From JAXGPF01 sp964463985 (GTDB lineage Bacteria > Verrucomicrobiota > Kiritimatiellia > JAAZAB01): 64,000 nucleotides of DNA. The notes under the pieces were generated by a model, which was not told where the DNA came from, did not search any database, and saw only the letters and a list, made by a program, of their open reading frames with translations. The translations under genes and the position numbers were made by a program. Positions 46,357 through 55,862 of this stretch are shown piece by piece (positions within the stretch are counted from its first letter, which is position 1; every line of letters starts with the position of its first letter). The stretch spans positions 5,275 to 69,274 of the forward strand of contig CAYXEK010000008.1 in the NCBI GenBank assembly GCA_964463985.1, read 5' to 3'.

Positions 46357-47628
46357 ATGCCGGAAGTCAAATACATAAAATATTCAACCGATGAACTGAT
46401 GGAAGTCATAGACGTGTTCAACGTCAGCCCGGATGCCCAGCGGCGCATCCGCGCCATCCTGGAAGCCGAGGCGCCGGCGCCGGACGCCGGCTGCTTTTTC
46501 CGGTACTACAATCCGCGCAGCAAGACTGTCCAGTTCGAGGATCTGGTTAAAAAACAGGTGGGCGTGAAACACGTCCTGGCGGTCAACTCCGGCACCAGCG
46601 CCTTGATTGCCGCCATGGTGGCCGCGGAAATCGGGCCGGGGGACGAGGTGATCATCCCGGCGTATACCTTTTTTGCCAGCGCTTCGGCGGTGGTGGTGGC
46701 CAAGGCCATACCGGTGCTCACCGAGATTGATGAAACTTTGACGCTCGATCCCGCGGCGGTCGAACGCAATATCACGCCCAGGACCAAGGCCATTCTGCCG
46801 GTGCACATGCTGGGGTTGCCCTGCAAGATGGATGAGCTTCGCGCCATTGCCAAGAAACACAAACTCCGCCTGATCGAGGATACCGCGCAGGCCTTCGGCG
46901 GGAAATACAAGGGGCGCTATCTGGGAACGCTCGGCGACATCGGGTGCGTCAGCCTGGATGCCTACAAGGTAATCGGCACCGGCGAGGGCGGCCTGCTCAT
47001 GACAGATGACGAGTGGTTATTCACGCGGGCGCAGAGCTACCATGACACTGCCGCCTGCTGGCGGCCCGACCGTTACGCGCGGGAACGCAAGCCCGGCGAA
47101 CTGTTTTGCGGCGAGAATTACCGCATGCCGGAGCTCTGTTCCGCAGTGGGAATCGCCCAGATTCGCAAGCTGGATTCTGTCAATCAGGCCACTCGTGCCG
47201 CTTGGACACAGTTGCGCGCCGAAGTCAAACTGCCGTCCTGCGCCAGGTGGGTGGAATGCAATGATGAGGAAGGCGTGTGCGGTTATACCCTCGGCATGCT
47301 GTTCGAAACTCAGGATCAGGCGGTCAAGGCCGTCAACGCCAAAATAGGTTTGGGCGGTTTGGCGGCAAAGGACACCAAGGGAGTGCGCGACTGGCATGTG
47401 TACTGGAACTGGGAGCATATCCTGGAACGCAAGAGCGCCACGCCGGAAGGCTGTCCGTTTACCTGCCCGCATGTCAAGCAATTGCCGGCATATTCGCCGG
47501 ATATGTGTCCGAAAACGAAAAATATCATGCTGCGCCTGGCCACCCTGGGCATCAGCCCGGATTATGACCGGGCGGAAGTCTCCCAACGCGCGGCCAAATT
47601 GAGCGCGGATTTGCAGGCGTTGTTTTAA
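46357..47628 (+). CDS. DegT/DnrJ/EryC1-family aminotransferase
   Basis: A 423-residue PLP enzyme of the sugar-aminotransferase family. Visible landmarks are VLAVNSGTSALIAAMVA, GDEVIIPAYTFFASASAV, LIEDTAQAFGGKYKG, and SLDAYKVIGTGEGGLL, where K204 is the PLP-binding lysine. The C-terminal part carries an unusual cysteine-bearing stretch, PEGCPFTCPH and DMCPKTK, which sets it apart from typical sugar aminotransferases. The ATG at 46357 has AGGA upstream and fits the family start. It is divergent from the AraC gene and is followed by a TIM-barrel isomerase gene. The substrate is unknown; sugar nucleotides or keto-sugars are the family rule. Confidence 0.88.
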   Translation: MPEVKYIKYSTDELMEVIDVFNVSPDAQRRIRAILEAEAPAPDAGCFFRYYNPRSKTVQFEDLVKKQVGVKHVLAVNSGTSALIAAMVAAEIGPGDEVIIPAYTFFASASAVVVAKAIPVLTEIDETLTLDPAAVERNITPRTKAILPVHMLGLPCKMDELRAIAKKHKLRLIEDTAQAFGGKYKGRYLGTLGDIGCVSLDAYKVIGTGEGGLLMTDDEWLFTRAQSYHDTAACWRPDRYARERKPGELFCGENYRMPELCSAVGIAQIRKLDSVNQATRAAWTQLRAEVKLPSCARWVECNDEEGVCGYTLGMLFETQDQAVKAVNAKIGLGGLAAKDTKGVRDWHVYWNWEHILERKSATPEGCPFTCPHVKQLPAYSPDMCPKTKNIMLRLATLGISPDYDRAEVSQRAAKLSADLQALF

Positions 47629-47630
47629 TT

Positions 47631-47662
47631 CACCGCGAAAGAACACAAGGAACGCAAAAGAA
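47631..47662. repeat. Degenerate copy of the CAAAG-type repeat
   Basis: CACCGCGAAAGAACACAAGG... after the aminotransferase stop resembles the CACAAAGGCGC repeat seen at 6785 and 27463. It is short and degenerate. Confidence 0.4.
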
Positions 47663-47733
47663 ATCAATACAACGGCGGAATGATTTTCCGGATTTTTTGA
47701 CACGGGGCCGGATGAGCCGACGGAGTGCGTAAG

Positions 47734-48513
47734 ATGTTAAAAATCAATGCCTTGGTGGACTTGTTTTTCAAAGAATTGCCCCTGGATGAGCGCGTGCCGG
47801 CCATCGCCGCCTGCGGGTACAAATACATTGAAACCTGGAAGGGCAAAGACGCCGGCGAACTGCGGAAAATGCAGGCCGCCGGCCGTGATTGCGGCGTGGA
47901 ACTGGTCAGCATTGTCATGAATTTCGCCACGGAAGACAGGGTGGCGCCGATTCGCGCGGAAAATCTTGATCGCTTCCTGGACCAGATGGATCGTTACGCG
48001 GACAATGCGCTGTCCGCGGGATGCCGCCAGGGGATTGTCACGGCCGGCCAGGCTCTCCCGGACCGCGCTCCGGCCGGCCAGCGCTCCGCCTTGGTGGCGG
48101 CCCTGCGGGCGGCGGGAGAACGCCTGGCCGGACGCGGGTTCCGGTTAAACCTGGAACCCCTTAACACGCGCGTGGATCATGCCGGATACTTCCTGGACGA
48201 CCCGCGCGAGGGAATTGCCATCGTAAAGGACGTGGCTTTGCCCAATGTGCGCCTGCTGTATGATGTTTACCACATGACGATAATGACGGGCAACCAGACG
48301 GTTTTTCTGGAAAACAATATCGGATGGATTGGACATTTTCACGCCGCGGGCGTGCCGGGACGCCATGAACCGTTTGAAGGCGAAACCAATTATCCTTTCC
48401 TTCTGCGCCGGATCAATACCGCGGGGTATGACGGCTTCATGGGGCTGGAATACATGCCGGCTTTGCCCTGCCCGGAAACACTGGTGAAAACGCTGGAATA
48501 TTTGAGCGTCTAG
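47734..48513 (+). CDS. Hydroxypyruvate isomerase-like TIM-barrel protein
   Basis: A 259-residue member of the AP-endonuclease-2/xylose-isomerase-like TIM-barrel group, closest in motifs to hydroxypyruvate isomerase (Hyi). Metal-binding stretches are visible: RLNLEPLNTRVDHAGYFLDD, LYDVYHMTIMTGN, IGHFHAAGVPGRHE and FMGLEYMPAL. Such enzymes interconvert keto and aldo forms of small sugars or 2-keto acids. I chose the ATG at 47734; a GTG at 47725 is in frame. It follows the DegT gene by 105 nt and precedes an alpha/beta hydrolase by 21 nt. The three may form one small carbohydrate-modifying unit. Confidence 0.84.
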   Translation: MLKINALVDLFFKELPLDERVPAIAACGYKYIETWKGKDAGELRKMQAAGRDCGVELVSIVMNFATEDRVAPIRAENLDRFLDQMDRYADNALSAGCRQGIVTAGQALPDRAPAGQRSALVAALRAAGERLAGRGFRLNLEPLNTRVDHAGYFLDDPREGIAIVKDVALPNVRLLYDVYHMTIMTGNQTVFLENNIGWIGHFHAAGVPGRHEPFEGETNYPFLLRRINTAGYDGFMGLEYMPALPCPETLVKTLEYLSV

Positions 48514-48534
48514 CGCCAAGACACGAGGGAAGAT

Positions 48535-49320
48535 TTGCGTGTATCAAAGAAAACGCAAATGATTGGTGCGGCATACCCGCCCGGGGTGACGCGGATTGAC
48601 TTCATCAGCGATTATGACGGCCGGGAAGATTGGGCGCTGTTCCTGCCGGGCGATGTTAGCCGGAATACCGTTGTTTATATGCACGGATCGTTTTCCGGCG
48701 CCGACCAGATTTTCACCCGCGCGGATATCCGCAATCACTGGCTGCCGCGCATCATTTCTGGACGGCATCCGCTGCTGTCGCTTAACCTGCGCGGCACGGA
48801 ATACATGAGCCCGGCGGCGGCGGCGGACACAACGGACATGCTGAATTACTGCCGGGCGGAGTTGGGTGGCAAAAATATCGTGCTGCTGGGTGGATCGGGC
48901 GGGGCTTCCAGCGCCATGGCCTATGCCGTACTGCATCCGGAAAAAATCCAGGGCGTGGTGGCGATGGGCATGTGCGACATCTTCGCGCGCCTGGATTTCG
49001 CGCGCAAATCATCCAATCCCACGTTGCAAAAGCTGGCGGAAACGGTTTTTGCCGCCTATGGCGGCACCCCGGAGGAAAAGCCTGAACTATACCGCGAACG
49101 CTCCGTGCTGGCACGCGCCGAAAGGTTGATGAGGCTGCCAATCTTGCTTGCCATGGGCGAAAAGGATATGCTGATACCTGTGGCGGAAACGCGCAAAGTT
49201 GCTGATGCTTTGCGCGCAAATAATCGTTTTGTCTATCATGAAATCCCCGGTGGTGATCATGACTCGCCCTGCTGGGTGGATGTGGATTTGGAGACGCTTG
49301 AATTTCGGAGTGGAGTTTGA
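48535..49320 (+). CDS. Alpha/beta hydrolase
   Basis: A 261-residue serine hydrolase. The nucleophile elbow is LLGGSGGASSA (S121). The acid is in LAMGEKDMLIPV and the His in IPGGDHDSPC, so a triad is present. The first strand region has VVYMHGSFSGADQ (oxyanion side). The fold resembles prolyl-oligopeptidase/dienelactone-type hydrolases. I kept the TTG at 48535 because GAGGGA lies 4 nt upstream; an ATG at 48559 is the alternative. It is 21 nt after the Hyi-like gene, suggesting co-transcription. The substrate is unknown. Confidence 0.78.
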   Translation: MRVSKKTQMIGAAYPPGVTRIDFISDYDGREDWALFLPGDVSRNTVVYMHGSFSGADQIFTRADIRNHWLPRIISGRHPLLSLNLRGTEYMSPAAAADTTDMLNYCRAELGGKNIVLLGGSGGASSAMAYAVLHPEKIQGVVAMGMCDIFARLDFARKSSNPTLQKLAETVFAAYGGTPEEKPELYRERSVLARAERLMRLPILLAMGEKDMLIPVAETRKVADALRANNRFVYHEIPGGDHDSPCWVDVDLETLEFRSGV

Positions 49321-49368
49321 CTTTCATTGGTTTTTCAGTAAGACGGCGGTTTTTATAAAAGAGGTATT

Positions 49369-50412
49369 ATGCGAAAGTATGTGCGTCTGATTATTGGCTT
49401 GACGTGTGGTATGGTTTTTTCCGTCGAGGCTGCAACAAAAGATGTGACGATTGGTCCGATGGCGGAAAAGGGGCCGGGCGATGTGCCGGCGCTGATTAAG
49501 GCGTTGAAAGCGGAAGAAATGGGAACGCGCTGGAATGCCGCCTTGCTGCTGGGCGAGATCGGCGACAAATCCGCCGTACCGGCGCTGATCGAGTGCGCGG
49601 GGAAAGACGATAACCCGCGGGTGCGCCGGCGCGCGATCGAGGCGCTGGGCAAACTGGGCGACAAGTCCGCCATACCGGTTTTAACGGCGGCGCTTCAAGA
49701 CGGCGATCGGTTTGTGCGCCGGGATGCCGCGCGCGCCCTGGGGCAACTGGGTGATAAAACTGCCGTGCCGGCCCTGTCGGCGCTGCTGAAGGACCCGGAG
49801 GGATTCGTGCGGCGGGACGCTGCGCGCGCCCTGGGCGAGATTGGCGACACGTCGGCGATTCCCGGATTGCAGCAATTGGCGGAAGAATCCGCCGAAGCTT
49901 ACAGCGCTGACGCGCCGCTGCTGCCGGAGGAAATGTCGCCGGCGGCGCGCGAGGCATGTTTTGCGCTGGGCAAGCTTGGCGGCGACACCGCCGTGCCGGC
50001 GCTGGCGATGGTGTTGAAACATACCACGTCCGCGGTGCGCGCGCGGGCGGCCGTAGCATTGGGGCATTGCGGCGCGGCAGCCGCGCCGGTCTTGGAGGGG
50101 GCTTTATTGGACAGCGAAAGCAATGTGCGTCGGGCGGCTATTGCAAGCTTGAAGCAAATCGGCGGCGCGGCGAGTGTGGCGGCTTTGTCGGAGGCGTTCA
50201 CGCTTAATGATGTGCCTTGGTCGGCGCTGGTTGTCTCGGATTTGCAGAAAGCGGCGCAGGCGTTGGGCGAACTGGGCGACAAATCGGCGTTGCCCGTGTT
50301 GCAATCGGCGCTGGCGACTGCCCGGGACAAAAATAATGTTCAGGGCCGCTCCGACCGCCTGATCCGCGACATTCGGGCGGCGATCCACTCCATTGAAAAA
50401 GGCAAGGAATAA
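49369..50412 (+). CDS. Exported HEAT-repeat protein
   Basis: A 347-residue protein with a signal peptide (about 1-21) and PBS-lyase-type HEAT repeats for the rest. The repeats are regular, for example GDKSAVPALIECAGKDDNPR, LGDKSAIPVLTAALQDGDR and LGDKTAVPALSALLKDPEG, separated by RRDAARALGQL helices. Such arrays bind other proteins; no enzymatic residue is evident. It is 6 nt upstream of the DUF4838 gene. The same repeat type appears inside the 1391-residue fusion at 55863. AAAGAGG lies before the ATG. The location is predicted periplasmic. Confidence 0.87.
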   Translation: MRKYVRLIIGLTCGMVFSVEAATKDVTIGPMAEKGPGDVPALIKALKAEEMGTRWNAALLLGEIGDKSAVPALIECAGKDDNPRVRRRAIEALGKLGDKSAIPVLTAALQDGDRFVRRDAARALGQLGDKTAVPALSALLKDPEGFVRRDAARALGEIGDTSAIPGLQQLAEESAEAYSADAPLLPEEMSPAAREACFALGKLGGDTAVPALAMVLKHTTSAVRARAAVALGHCGAAAAPVLEGALLDSESNVRRAAIASLKQIGGAASVAALSEAFTLNDVPWSALVVSDLQKAAQALGELGDKSALPVLQSALATARDKNNVQGRSDRLIRDIRAAIHSIEKGKE

Positions 50413-50418
50413 AAAAAC

Positions 50419-52455
50419 ATGCGCAATACTTGTTTACATGCAACGGCATTATGCGCGTTGTTGATTGCATGCTTCAGCCTGAGTTCATTATGCGCCGATG
50501 AGGCGGTAATGGTTAAAGACGGCAAATCCATGGCGGTGATCGTTGTTCCGGCCGATCCCGGCCGCGCGGGAAAATACGCGGCGGACGAGCTGCAGAAATA
50601 CATTGAAAAGATATCCGGCGCGCGGCTGGAAATCATCCCGGAAAACCAGGTAAAGGTGGAAAAGGGACTGGGGCCGGACAGTTCCCGGATATTTGTCGGC
50701 GGATGCAGGGAATCCGCGCAATTGCACAACATGCTGCGCCGGAAGGATGCCGATGCCTTCGCGGTGAAAATCGAGCGGCAGCAGATCGGGGAGATGGTTC
50801 GGCCGGGTCAATGGGATGACCGGCCGGGTACCTGGCACGACGTGTTCCTGCTCGGCGCGGGCGAGCGGGGTACGGTTTACGCCGTGTATGACTTCCTGGA
50901 GTGCGACCTGGGCTGCCGCTGGCTGGCGCCGGGGGAACGCTGGGAGGAAATCCCGCAAACCAACACGGTCGCGGTCGCAACCGGCGCGCGGGTGGAAGAA
51001 CCGGCGATGAAATACCGGCAGGATTACGCCATGGGCATGTACGATTGGGCCATCAAGCAGAAATCCAGTGTTTCACGCAGGCATTATTGGCCTTTTCGAT
51101 GGCTGCCAAACCGTTGCCGCGAACAGGAGCCGTTGCCGATCAATGTGCGGGGCTGGGAAACCACGCATGACGGACCGGATATTGTCTGGGGCGTCAGTTC
51201 TGAAAATCCCGAATGGTTTGCCGCGGGTCCGAACGGCGTGAGGTTTGTAGGGTACGGCAAAGACAGGCATAAAGGGCAGATCTGCTTCAGCAATCCGGAA
51301 GTGCGGGATTTGCTGGCGGAACGGATATCCCAACTGTTCCGCGAGCAGCCGGAACTGGAGTTTGTGGAAGTCGGGTGCGCCGATTGTCTGCCGGCCAATT
51401 ATTGCCGGTGCGAAAAGTGCATGGATTGGGATGCCATGGGCAATATGCAGCGCCAGGGCGGCAAACGCGGCGGTCATACCCACCGTTGGCTGGCCATGGT
51501 GAATGCCGTGGCAGCAGGGCTGGCGGAGAGCGATCCGTCAAAAAAACTGCTGGCGGCGGCTTATTCCAGTTATCAGGAACCGCCGGATCCCCAGGTTATC
51601 AAGCCGGCCGGCAACGTGATGATTTATTACTGCACCTGGGATGGATGCCGCATGCATGGTTTTGAACATGCGTCGGAAGACAATGCCCGAGCTCCAGAAA
51701 TGAGCTCCCATGCCAAGCACCGCCAGTGGATTGAAACCTGGCGTGATCTTGCGCCGGGCGGCATGATCATGTTGGAATATCTGCAGCGCGGCAGCATGGA
51801 CGGCATGGCCGGCGCCAATCCGCGCCGTTTTATCAACGACATGCGTTATCTCCAACGGAATGGTTTTGTCGGTTATGCTCCGTTCGCCATTACCATGCCC
51901 TGGGGGTTGAATACCATCAACCGTTATGCCATTGCCAAGGCCATGTGGAATCCGGAAATTGATCCGGAAATATTGATCAGGGATTTCTGCGACCACGCCT
52001 TCCACGCGGCTTCTTCCAATATGCAGGATTTTATCAACGGAATTGAGCTTGCCATGCAATCGGCCGGTTGCAATCATTGCCATGTTACCGGCTGGATGAC
52101 GCCGAAGGCCCTGGCGGATGCGCGCCGCAGCCTTGATGCCGCTCTTGCGGCGGCCAAGGATGATCAGGTGGCGCTGCTCCGCCTGCGTGAATTCGACGCG
52201 CATCTGCATTACATGGAACTCGCCGGGCCGGCCAACAATTTGATTCTGGAGGCGCATTTTGGCGATGCAGATCCCCGGAAATTCCGCAAAGCGATTGCGC
52301 TGGGCGAGCAGGCCGCGCATTACCGCGACCAGTGGCTGAAACAACATCCCGGCGAGATGTTCCATGCGGGATGGCGCATGCGGCAATGGATCGGTAAAGA
52401 CGGCCTATGGCGGCAATTGCTGGAGAATGCGGAAAAGAAAACGCAAGCAGAATAA
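50419..52455 (+). CDS. Exported DUF4838-type protein with alpha-glucuronidase-like N-terminus
   Basis: A 678-residue exported protein. The signal peptide is about 1-26. Residues about 30-180 resemble the GH67/GH20b-type N-terminal alpha/beta domain (GKYAADELQKYIEKISGARL, LGAGERGTVYAVYDFLECDLGCRWLAPG). Residues about 245-500 match the DUF4838 barrel, with YCRCEKCMDWDAMG, WLAMVNAVAAGLAES and VMIYYCTWDGCRMHG. DUF4838 proteins are putative glycoside hydrolases with undetermined substrates. It is 6 nt after the HEAT gene and 40 nt before the GH84 gene. I cannot name the catalytic residues with confidence. Confidence 0.78.
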   Translation: MRNTCLHATALCALLIACFSLSSLCADEAVMVKDGKSMAVIVVPADPGRAGKYAADELQKYIEKISGARLEIIPENQVKVEKGLGPDSSRIFVGGCRESAQLHNMLRRKDADAFAVKIERQQIGEMVRPGQWDDRPGTWHDVFLLGAGERGTVYAVYDFLECDLGCRWLAPGERWEEIPQTNTVAVATGARVEEPAMKYRQDYAMGMYDWAIKQKSSVSRRHYWPFRWLPNRCREQEPLPINVRGWETTHDGPDIVWGVSSENPEWFAAGPNGVRFVGYGKDRHKGQICFSNPEVRDLLAERISQLFREQPELEFVEVGCADCLPANYCRCEKCMDWDAMGNMQRQGGKRGGHTHRWLAMVNAVAAGLAESDPSKKLLAAAYSSYQEPPDPQVIKPAGNVMIYYCTWDGCRMHGFEHASEDNARAPEMSSHAKHRQWIETWRDLAPGGMIMLEYLQRGSMDGMAGANPRRFINDMRYLQRNGFVGYAPFAITMPWGLNTINRYAIAKAMWNPEIDPEILIRDFCDHAFHAASSNMQDFINGIELAMQSAGCNHCHVTGWMTPKALADARRSLDAALAAAKDDQVALLRLREFDAHLHYMELAGPANNLILEAHFGDADPRKFRKAIALGEQAAHYRDQWLKQHPGEMFHAGWRMRQWIGKDGLWRQLLENAEKKTQAE

Positions 52456-52495
52456 AGCCGTGACCGGTACGACGGCAAACCGCTTAAGGAAATCC

Positions 52496-54649
52496 ATGCA
52501 ACGCAATCTGTCTTTCTGGATCGCTTGTTTATATCCGGCATGTGCCGCCGTCATGCTTGCCGCCGAAACTAATTTGTCCGTTCGGTTCCCTTATTTCACC
52601 GGTAAAATTATTCCAACACCGCAATCGGTCGTTTATCATGGGCGCACGGCGCTGCTGGACGACGCCGGAGTCCTGTTGGGCGAAGGCATTGCGCCCACCG
52701 ACGGTCGTCTGCGCGAACTGCGCGGACGCATTGAAGCTTACGGCGGGAAACTGACGGTTGTCAAATCGCTGGATGTGACTGACAGTCTGGTTATCGTCCT
52801 GGGCGAGCATGCGCTGGCAAAGCCGTTAATCAAGGGCCAGCAGCCGCCGGACAAACCGGAAGGATACCTGATTGAGCCGTTTGAACAGAACGGACGGACT
52901 GTTGTCTGCCTGCAGGGCCGCGATGATCAGGGATTGCTCTGGTCAGTGGTATCGCTTAACCAGATGATTACTGAACAGAACGGCGCCCCCGTGTTGTTCC
53001 TTGCCTCAGTCCAGGATTATCCTGAAACATCAGGCCGCGCTTTTCTCGGCGGATTAAGCGATGATGCGCTGCGATATGCCGTCGCTTTTAAATTCAACCG
53101 GCTCGTTTTCCAATACGTAACCGGATTCCGTCCCAAGAAATTGCCGCTGAGGTGGCGCACGCCATACCCGGAAGATGTGAAGGCGGCCATCAAAAATGCC
53201 GGCGCTTATCTGAACCCGCTGGGCCTGGAATGGTACGGCGGCGGCAGGAATATTGATCATGATCCAAAATTGCAGATTCGCAGTAAAAGCGAAGAGGATT
53301 TGCAGTTTGTTCTTGATCAGGCAAGCGCCTGGCTGGATGCCGGGGCGAATTTCACTTTGCATTATGATGATGTTCGTTTCCCGCTTTCGCCGGACGATCA
53401 GCGCGATTTCGGGTCAGCCCGCGAAGCTGACATTTATTTTATTAACAAGCTGTATCGCGCCATGCGTCAAAAATATCCCGGAGCCAAGCTGCTATTCTGC
53501 CCGCCGTTTTACTGGGGGCCTTCTTCGCCGGCGCTTTACACGGAAGACCGTGACGAGTACCTGCGCGCCGTCGGCGGACGATTGCCGAAGGAAATCGGAA
53601 TCTGGTGGACCGGCCCCAAGGTGAAATCCAACATAGTTACGCCGGAGATGGCGGCATGGATAACCGAGCGCATCCAACGCAAGCCCTGGTACTGGCAGAA
53701 TTCGTGCGGCATGCCGCATCCATATTATTATCATTACTATACTGATCCGGTGCCCGCCTGGCGGGAATGGTTTTACCCCGGCTTTTTCAATGACGTTGAA
53801 GCATGTGGATTGAACGGCAGCTATTCCTATTTCCAGCTTCCTGCAGTTACGCTGGCGGATATTTTATGGAATCCCGGGCAATATGATCCGGAAGCATCCA
53901 TATGCGAGGCGGCAAAGAAGTCATACGGCGCGGATGCCTGGCGGGAATTGCTAGAGTTAAACGCCCGGTTGAGTTATTTCGACCAGTATGAGTTCAAAAG
54001 GTCGCCGCGGGCTGTGGCAAATATCGAGGAAATAAAAATTGAAGTCGGCAAGCTAAAGGCTGCCCATGACGCGGTGCGTAAAAAATGTCGGGAATTTGAC
54101 TCCTTGCATGTCCACCAGATTGAAAAATGGTTTTACCGTCTTCAACGCGATCCCAAATTAAAGGAAAAGGCATCCATCGTGCCGGCGATCCGCCGGCAGG
54201 CAGACTCTGAATGCCAACTGCGCAAGGATGATGAATTCATCGCCGCGTGCGATTTCAACGGGGGGAAACAGGCGTTTTATGCTTTGGGATGCGAACGGCG
54301 GTTCCAACTCACCCTTTTCGGCGCGCAAAGCGCATATCCGCGCGCGACAGCCGGTTTTCAAGTTGAACCATTTCCTCCATCCGGCAATTACCGGTTGATT
54401 ATTTCCGGGCAGGACGATGATGCCCGGGAAAAATGCCGGATACGCGTTTCCGTCAATGGCCATGAAATTTATTCCGGTGAAAACCCGTTTGTTTCCCGCG
54501 GTTGGTCGCGGCATACATTTGTTTTGCCGGCGATGACGCTGGATCGTTCAAACACCCTGTTAATTGAAAGCATCGAACCGGACGGGCAGGAAAATGCTGT
54601 GCCATGGTTTATGATAAATTATGCTGTATTGCGCAAAACATCGGATTAA
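52496..54649 (+). CDS. Exported GH84-like beta-N-acetylglucosaminidase
   Basis: A 717-residue exported enzyme of the glycoside hydrolase 84 type (O-GlcNAcase/hyaluronidase-like). The signal peptide is about 1-24. The N-terminal alpha/beta domain (about 30-170) carries LRGRIEAYGGKLTVV and PEGYLIEPF. The barrel has the family Asp pair in LHYDDVRF (D291, D292) and later YLRAVGGRLPKEIGIWWTGP, a hallmark of GH84. A linker and a C-terminal beta domain follow, ending PWFMINYAVLRKTSD. The ATG at 52496 begins the signal peptide. It lies 40 nt after the DUF4838 gene and 14 nt before the next gene. A broken copy lies at 63327. Confidence 0.85.
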   Translation: MQRNLSFWIACLYPACAAVMLAAETNLSVRFPYFTGKIIPTPQSVVYHGRTALLDDAGVLLGEGIAPTDGRLRELRGRIEAYGGKLTVVKSLDVTDSLVIVLGEHALAKPLIKGQQPPDKPEGYLIEPFEQNGRTVVCLQGRDDQGLLWSVVSLNQMITEQNGAPVLFLASVQDYPETSGRAFLGGLSDDALRYAVAFKFNRLVFQYVTGFRPKKLPLRWRTPYPEDVKAAIKNAGAYLNPLGLEWYGGGRNIDHDPKLQIRSKSEEDLQFVLDQASAWLDAGANFTLHYDDVRFPLSPDDQRDFGSAREADIYFINKLYRAMRQKYPGAKLLFCPPFYWGPSSPALYTEDRDEYLRAVGGRLPKEIGIWWTGPKVKSNIVTPEMAAWITERIQRKPWYWQNSCGMPHPYYYHYYTDPVPAWREWFYPGFFNDVEACGLNGSYSYFQLPAVTLADILWNPGQYDPEASICEAAKKSYGADAWRELLELNARLSYFDQYEFKRSPRAVANIEEIKIEVGKLKAAHDAVRKKCREFDSLHVHQIEKWFYRLQRDPKLKEKASIVPAIRRQADSECQLRKDDEFIAACDFNGGKQAFYALGCERRFQLTLFGAQSAYPRATAGFQVEPFPPSGNYRLIISGQDDDAREKCRIRVSVNGHEIYSGENPFVSRGWSRHTFVLPAMTLDRSNTLLIESIEPDGQENAVPWFMINYAVLRKTSD

Positions 54650-54663
54650 CCATAAGAAAATAC

Positions 54664-55839
54664 ATGAACAAAACCATGCATCAATCCAACGCTTGTTTTT
54701 CACGGTTTTCAGCGATGTTTATTTCGGTTATTACCGGTGTTTGCCGAGGCGAAGACATTCCGCAAGGAAACGGTCTGTCGGAACAGCCCGATTGGATTCT
54801 CGAAGGTTTTTCAAATATAACGGGAATCGCTGCCGGCGATTTGAATGCTGACGGCGCTGCGGACGTGATGTTGCTTGGCGCTGACCAGCATGGTTACGGG
54901 ATTCTGATATTCCATCAAAATGCCGGGGGCATGTTCAACAACCTGCCCGATCGGCGCTTTGAATTGGACCGGCGGGCGCAATATCCGCTGATCGGTGATT
55001 TTGACGGTGATGGCAAGCAGGACTTCGCCATTGCGCTGAAAAAAGAATTGCGCGTGTTCCTGGGCGCAGACAATTACGCCAAACCTTTGCGTGTTATGAA
55101 TACCAACCAAAGCCACAAGCATGGCCCCTTGCTTTACGGCGCGTGGCAGCCGAATGCGGAAGTATTCCAGGTTGGGCCGGTTTTATACCGCTACGGCGGG
55201 AAATCCCGTTTGAGTCCCGGTTATTTCAAGGGTCCGGAAATAAATGACAATCAATATGCCGGGTGGGGAGATTTCGACCATGATGGCCTGTTGGACGTGG
55301 TGTTCAGCGTAATGGGCGGCGGGTTAAGGATATATTACGGGCCATTCGCGGGACTGACAATCAAGCCGGGCGATTTGTCGCAGTATGTTGAACTTGACAT
55401 CGGCGTCGCATCCGGCTACCCCTTGATATGCGATTTGAACAACGACTGCAGGCTGGATATTACCGTAAACGGGATCTTAACGGAAAAAGATCCAAAAAAA
55501 CGCCGGCGAGGATTGTTCATGATTTTCCAGAACTCTCCGCAGGGGTTCGATAATATTAACTCGCCCAGCCATGTGATATGGACGGACGCATCCGCATGGG
55601 CGGCGGCTGACGTTGATCAGGACGGGCTGGCGGATCTTGTGCTGGTCGTCAATTCACAACTGCGCGTGTTTTTGCAGAAGGCAGAAACATTCTGGGCGGA
55701 TGATGATAAAAAGCCGGATATGCAGAGAAAATTGCCGGGGCCCGCAACAATCATGGCAACTGCCGACGCGAATCAGGACGGCCGGCCGGACCTGCTTGTG
55801 GCCGGCCTTGATTTTGCGGTTTTGTATAAATCCCGCTGA
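54664..55839 (+). CDS. Exported FG-GAP/VCBS repeat protein
   Basis: A 391-residue exported protein. The signal peptide is about 1-31, with the start at the ATG at 54664. FG-GAP-type units fill the rest: AGDLNADGAADVMLLG, IGDFDGDGKQDFAIAL, WGDFDHDGLLDVVFSV, AADVDQDGLADLVLVV and ADANQDGRPDLLVAG. The Asp-rich loops probably bind calcium, and the chain would fold as a beta-propeller similar to integrin alpha N-termini. Its role is likely attachment or surface display rather than catalysis. It sits between the GH84 and the large fusion gene with short spacing. Confidence 0.87.
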   Translation: MNKTMHQSNACFSRFSAMFISVITGVCRGEDIPQGNGLSEQPDWILEGFSNITGIAAGDLNADGAADVMLLGADQHGYGILIFHQNAGGMFNNLPDRRFELDRRAQYPLIGDFDGDGKQDFAIALKKELRVFLGADNYAKPLRVMNTNQSHKHGPLLYGAWQPNAEVFQVGPVLYRYGGKSRLSPGYFKGPEINDNQYAGWGDFDHDGLLDVVFSVMGGGLRIYYGPFAGLTIKPGDLSQYVELDIGVASGYPLICDLNNDCRLDITVNGILTEKDPKKRRRGLFMIFQNSPQGFDNINSPSHVIWTDASAWAAADVDQDGLADLVLVVNSQLRVFLQKAETFWADDDKKPDMQRKLPGPATIMATADANQDGRPDLLVAGLDFAVLYKSR

Positions 55840-55862
55840 TAAAATTTACACGGAGCATACCG

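Noticed and set aside
49369..50412. Phycobilisome lyase
   Set aside because: The PBS-lyase HEAT motif is generic. There is no phycobilisome context and the protein is exported.
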